A stretch of DNA of 64,000 nt, taken from positions 519,729 to 583,728 of the forward strand of contig JABFQY010000003.1 of assembly GCA_013141415.1 (NCBI GenBank), read 5' to 3'. Positions 60,483 through 64,000 of this stretch are shown one piece after another (the first letter of the stretch is position 1; every line of letters begins with the position of its first letter). A program made the position numbers and the translations under genes. The DNA is from Kiritimatiellaceae bacterium. Lineage in GTDB: Bacteria > Verrucomicrobiota > Kiritimatiellia > Kiritimatiellales > Tichowtungiaceae. The notes beneath the pieces were generated by a model, which saw only the letters and a program-made list of their open reading frames with translations, was not told the origin of the DNA and searched no databases.

Positions 60483-61307
60483 CTATTTTTTCTCTGTTGG
60501 AAGAAGTCTGATTCGTGTCGGCTTGTTAACCACCGGCAGATCCATCCCTTCAACCCAGTAAACTTTGCCGGTGATCTGAAGTCGCATACCGGTAAACGTT
60601 TTCATTTGAGCCTCATTCCCGCGAACATAACAGACGGTGATGTCCGTAAAGTGATCATCCACCAGCTGATAAAGCGTACCGTCGAACGGCCGCAATACGC
60701 CGTAATAGGTTCCCTCGACGCCCTGCAGCTTGGAGGAATCTTCGACGAGCTTCTTCTTCGATGCCGCTGAGATGGATGTCATGACTTCCTGAACGGTCGG
60801 CTCCGCAACAGCCTGAACGACCGTCTGAGTTTTCTGCGTCGATGACGGCACCGCGACAGGCTCAGTTATCACAGCTCCGGGTGCATCAACATATTTGCGG
60901 CTGACCCAAACCGTCGTGTTGGAAGTTGGCGCAATCTTCAACCACTGAGCGATTTCTCCGCGAACATTCAAAACCGTTCCGCTGCTCGCTGTGCCGACTA
61001 CGCTGTGGCTTAAACTCGGGCCGGAACGGATATTAAGCAGTTCCGTCCGCACCGTTTTATCGCTGACAAACTCGCCGCTCACCCAAAGGTCTATCGTCTC
61101 GGGCGGCAGAATACCGACCCATTCCGGATTGCTGTTATCTTTCAGAACCAGTTCGTCGCCCAGCATGGTGCGACCGAGTAGAACGGCGTTGGTGTCCGGC
61201 ACGGCGCGCAGACTGACGCGATCGCCGACTACCTTTACTTTGACAGCAGCCTCTTCCGCATACGCAACGGCGGTCAGCGCAATGAGTGCAAACAGAATTT
61301 TTTTCAT
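60483..61307 (-). CDS. Secreted SH3b-domain protein
   Basis: The 274-residue precursor has a signal peptide (MKKILFALIALTAVAYA), two bacterial SH3 domains (~20-85: VSLRAVPDTNAVLLG; ~88-145: LNIRSGPSLSHSVVGTASSG) and a C-terminal beta-rich region (~185-274). SH3b domains usually bind cell-wall peptides or polysaccharide. It lies 11 bp after tatD and may be in the trp transcript. Confidence 0.82.
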   Translation of the reverse strand: MKKILFALIALTAVAYAEEAAVKVKVVGDRVSLRAVPDTNAVLLGRTMLGDELVLKDNSNPEWVGILPPETIDLWVSGEFVSDKTVRTELLNIRSGPSLSHSVVGTASSGTVLNVRGEIAQWLKIAPTSNTTVWVSRKYVDAPGAVITEPVAVPSSTQKTQTVVQAVAEPTVQEVMTSISAASKKKLVEDSSKLQGVEGTYYGVLRPFDGTLYQLVDDHFTDITVCYVRGNEAQMKTFTGMRLQITGKVYWVEGMDLPVVNKPTRIRLLPTEKK

Positions 61308-61318
61308 AACGTCTTTTC

Positions 61319-62101
61319 CTATTCCAGTCCGAACAAATGGATCGCATTCTGTGCGGTCGTTTTCGCCAGCGACTCTACTTCACAGCCGCGCAGTTCGGCA
61401 AGCCGTTTGGCAGTATCAACCACGAAAGCCGGCTCGCAACATTCGCCGCGATGCGGTATCGGCGCCAGATATGGTGCATCCGTTTCGATCAATAAACGAT
61501 CATCAGGAATAAACTTCGCCACTTCGCGCAGCGGATCGGCATTGGCGAAAGTGACGATGCCGCTGAAGCTGATATAAAAACCGAGATCGAGCAGCGCCTT
61601 CGCCATCTTCCGGTCACGGGTAAAGCAGTGAACCACGCCGCGCCGCGCCGGATCACCTTTCCAGTGCCGGGAAAAATCGGTGAGCATCGCCAACGTGTCA
61701 TCGTCGGCGTCGCGCGTGTGAACAATCACCGGCTTACGAAAATGGATGGCGGTTTCAAGACATTGGAAAAACAGCCGTTTCTGCTCTTTGGCTTTTTCCG
61801 GTTCGTAAAAATAGTCGAGCCCGGTTTCGCCGATAGCAACCGTTGAATCTTTTGCCGCCAGTTCACGCAGTGCTGTAATGTCGTAAATCGGTCCGGACGC
61901 CATATGCCGGTCGTAACCGGCGGCGGCGTAGATTCTTTTCGGGAAAGCTCCAGCCAGCATTTGTGCCAGTGCGTTGGCTTCCGGCGAGCCGCCGACGGCA
62001 ATCATCTTCCAGACGCCGGAAACTTCCGCGCGCTCCAGCACGCGCTCCAGCGTGCCGTCCTTCACAAAGTCGTCAAAATGGACGTGCGTATCGAAATACA
62101 T
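61319..62101 (-). CDS. tatD: TatD-family metal-dependent hydrolase
   Basis: The 260-residue TIM-barrel protein has the metal set of the family: H-x-H in THVHFDD, the glutamate in AIGETGLDYFYEPE, histidines in VIVHTRDADDD and VVHCFTR, and the aspartate in IETDAPYLAP. TatD proteins are DNases or deacylases in DNA repair and proofreading. It starts 3 bp after trpG. Confidence 0.92.
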   Translation of the reverse strand: MYFDTHVHFDDFVKDGTLERVLERAEVSGVWKMIAVGGSPEANALAQMLAGAFPKRIYAAAGYDRHMASGPIYDITALRELAAKDSTVAIGETGLDYFYEPEKAKEQKRLFFQCLETAIHFRKPVIVHTRDADDDTLAMLTDFSRHWKGDPARRGVVHCFTRDRKMAKALLDLGFYISFSGIVTFANADPLREVAKFIPDDRLLIETDAPYLAPIPHRGECCEPAFVVDTAKRLAELRGCEVESLAKTTAQNAIHLFGLE

Positions 62102-62104
62102 GAC

Positions 62105-62668
62105 TTACATATCCAGAAAGTTCTGGAGGAGCTCTTTGCCGTGCTCGGTGAGAATGGATTCTGGATGAAACTGGACGCCGTGCACCGGAAGTGTTGTGTG
62201 CATCAGTCCCATAATTTCGCCTTCAGCCGTTTCGGCGGTGATCTTCAGGCAGGACGGCAGGCTTTCTCGTTCGACAATCAGCGAATGATAGCGCGTGGCA
62301 TTGAACGGACTCGGCAGGCCTTTAAAAACGCTTTCGCCGTGATGCAGAATCGGCGAGGTTTTGCCATGCATCAGCCGCGCGGCGCGAACGACGTTGCCGC
62401 CAAACACGTCGCCGATCGCCTGATGACCCAGGCAGACGCCGAGCAGCGGAACGCGCGGGCCGAATTCGCGGATGATGTCGCACGAAATTCCGGCTTCACG
62501 CGGCGAGCACGGGCCTGGACTGACTAAAACTTTTTCCGGTTTGAGCGCGACGGCTTCGGCGACGGTGATTTTGTCGTTACGGAAAATTTTCATCTCCGCG
62601 CCCAGCTCACCAAGATACTGTACAAGGTTGTAGGTGAACGAATCGTAGTTATCGATCACGAGAATCAT
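62105..62668 (-). CDS. trpG: Anthranilate synthase component II (glutamine amidotransferase)
   Basis: The 187-residue class I amidotransferase releases ammonia from glutamine for TrpE. It has [19 protein letters not shown], the nucleophile cysteine in [12 protein letters not shown], and the His-Glu of [11 protein letters not shown]. It may also serve p-aminobenzoate synthesis. Its start overlaps the trpE stop (ATGA). Confidence 0.95.
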   Translation of the reverse strand: MILVIDNYDSFTYNLVQYLGELGAEMKIFRNDKITVAEAVALKPEKVLVSPGPCSPREAGISCDIIREFGPRVPLLGVCLGHQAIGDVFGGNVVRAARLMHGKTSPILHHGESVFKGLPSPFNATRYHSLIVERESLPSCLKITAETAEGEIMGLMHTTLPVHGVQFHPESILTEHGKELLQNFLDM

Positions 62669-64000
62669 TTTGCCACCCCTTCCCGCGCGGCGGCGTAGTG
62701 TTTGGCCAGCGCGAGGGCTTTCATCATGCCGCGGGCTTTGTTGCGGGTTTCCTGATATTCCATTTCCGGAACCGAGTCGGCGACAATGCCGGCGCCAGCC
62801 TGAACGTAGGCTTTATTCTTGTCGAGCACGACGGTACGGATGGTGATGCAGGAATCCAGATTGCCGTCGAAACTGAAGTAGCCGACGGCTCCGGCGTACG
62901 GGCCGCGCTTCGACTTTTCGAGTTCGGCGATGATTTCCATCGCTCGGATTTTCGGCGCGCCGCTGACGGTTCCGGCAGGAAATGTGGCGCGCATAACATC
63001 ATAGGCGTCGTGCTCCGGCGAAAGCGTTCCGGTCACGTCGGAAACAATATGCATGACGTGACTATAGCGCTCTATAACCATCTGCTCCGGCACTTTGATA
63101 CTGGAAAATTCGCAGACGCGGCCAATGTCGTTACGTCCGAGGTCAACCAGCATAACGTGCTCGGCCAGTTCCTTCGGGTCGGCGAGCAGTTCTTTTTCCA
63201 GAGCCAGATCGTCCGCTTCGGTTTTGCCGCGCGGCCGAGTTCCGGCGATCGGACGGACTTCAATCCGGCGGTCTTCACAGCGTACGTGAACTTCGGGCGA
63301 CGAACCGACCAGTGCACTTTCAGCGAGATCGAGACAAAACATGTAGGGTGACGGATTGACGGCGCGCAACGCACGGTAAACATCCAGCGAATCTGCCGTA
63401 TTCTCCACTTCGAAACGCTGTGAAAGCACGGTCTGGATAATGTCACCGGAACGGATGTATTCCTGCGCCTTGCGCACCATGCCGCGAAACTCGTCCGGAG
63501 TGGTGTTGGACTGCGGCTCGATCGGCGCGACATCTAGATGTGCTTCGATCAGCACACGGCCAACCGGCTGCAGCAGCGCTTCACAAAGTTCATCAATTTC
63601 CGCCAGCGCTTCGTCATAGGCTTTATCGGGGTTGCCATCGACATAGGCATTGGCAACCACTTTCATGGTGTGGTTGACCCGATCAAAAATAATGATGGCG
63701 TTGGTGATCATCATCACCATGTCGGGATTGCCGATGACGTCTTTTTTGATCACCGGCACACGCGGCTCGAAAACGGAAATCATGTCGTAACCGATAAAGC
63801 CGACGGCCCCGCCGGTAAAACGCGGAAGCGCCGGATCGTGTACCGGCTGATAGCGGCTCATATAGGCCTTGAGCGCGTTGAGCGGGTCGGCGTCAGCGAC
63901 TTTCGTCGTTGCGCCGTCTTCGGTGATTTCGGTGACAGAGCCGCGTGCGCGGAGGATGGCGCGCGGATTTCCGCCGATGAAAGAGTAGCGCCCGATATGC
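62665..64000 (-). CDS. trpE: Anthranilate synthase component I (partial, N-terminus off the window)
   Basis: The visible ~445 residues form the chorismate-binding domain: [11 protein letters not shown] near the cut edge, [59 protein letters not shown] and [20 protein letters not shown]. The enzyme makes anthranilate from chorismate, the first step to tryptophan. The gene runs past base 64000; an internal ATG at 63861 is not the start because conserved sequence continues upstream. Confidence 0.95.
   Translation of the reverse strand, partial: HIGRYSFIGGNPRAILRARGSVTEITEDGATTKVADADPLNALKAYMSRYQPVHDPALPRFTGGAVGFIGYDMISVFEPRVPVIKKDVIGNPDMVMMITNAIIIFDRVNHTMKVVANAYVDGNPDKAYDEALAEIDELCEALLQPVGRVLIEAHLDVAPIEPQSNTTPDEFRGMVRKAQEYIRSGDIIQTVLSQRFEVENTADSLDVYRALRAVNPSPYMFCLDLAESALVGSSPEVHVRCEDRRIEVRPIAGTRPRGKTEADDLALEKELLADPKELAEHVMLVDLGRNDIGRVCEFSSIKVPEQMVIERYSHVMHIVSDVTGTLSPEHDAYDVMRATFPAGTVSGAPKIRAMEIIAELEKSKRGPYAGAVGYFSFDGNLDSCITIRTVVLDKNKAYVQAGAGIVADSVPEMEYQETRNKARGMMKALALAKHYAAAREGVAK

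Overview
The window looks like chromosomal DNA of a PVC-superphylum bacterium, most likely Kiritimatiellota or a close relative. The reasons are a sulfatase next to a rhamnosidase-like gene, a PEP-CTERM protein, a DksA-like gene directly upstream of lspA, a GC-rich genome with Gram-negative envelope genes (lspA, OprD-like porin, many lipoproteins), and many short double-hairpin intergenic repeats. This taxonomic call is inference; there is no rRNA to confirm it. Genes are dense, and many start within a few bases of, or overlap, the preceding stop.

Layout. 1-7.2 kb: CBS protein (partial), dapA, lysA, two small EF-hand proteins, a GNAT/RimK-like pair, argG and a DUF3127 protein whose C-terminus matches the SSB tip. 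7.3-14.5 kb: SGNH hydrolase, then hflX, metallophosphoesterase, miaA, lspA and a DksA-like gene in a tight minus-strand block, an MBL-fold hydrolase, a REP-associated tyrosine transposase (RAYT) with its repeats, and infA. 14.6-18.5 kb: a Cache-PAS-nucleotidyltransferase sensor protein, a G-rich tract and two A/T-rich orphan genes. 18.5-25.4 kb: an FAD oxidoreductase carrying a repeat inside its coding sequence, a SulP transporter, and a DUF485/ActP/porin operon for small carboxylates. 25.4-31.7 kb: lipoproteins and secreted proteins, a BaiN-like flavoprotein, malate dehydrogenase, and two repeat-rich intergenic tracts. 31.7-36.1 kb: lysC, hom and malic enzyme; lysC, hom, dapA and lysA together cover steps of the aspartate family pathway. 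36.1-42.9 kb: a five-gene operon coupling a phosphorelay/partner-switching module (Hpt, receiver-PP2C-HATPase, STAS) to a sugar transferase and a nucleotidyltransferase/beta-helix protein, with a divergent six-hairpin/TPR membrane protein. 42.9-46.4 kb: an HMA-like lipoprotein, pepA, a PEP-CTERM gene, a pteridine-reductase-like SDR and folB. 46.7-53.4 kb: sulfatase plus rhamnosidase, PAP2 phosphatase, rlmI, tyrS.

53.5-58.7 kb is bounded by a copy of the 5' half of tRNA-Arg(CCT) on the left and the complete tRNA on the right, exactly 5,100 bp apart. It holds a GH20-like hexosaminidase, an SSS symporter and a MurQ/GKRP-like SIS protein (a predicted amino-sugar scavenging cassette), plus a frameshifted remnant of a second symporter. 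58.7-60.5 kb: a tRNA 3'-end duplication, an Fe-S-type PD-(D/E)XK nuclease and a second RAYT bounded by matching inverted hairpin ends. 60.5-64 kb: SH3b protein, TatD, trpG and trpE (partial).

The most unusual features are the two RAYT/REP systems, one of which has a related repeat translated in frame inside an oxidoreductase; the partner-switching polysaccharide operon; the SSB-like tip on a DUF3127 protein; and the tRNA-bounded sugar cassette.
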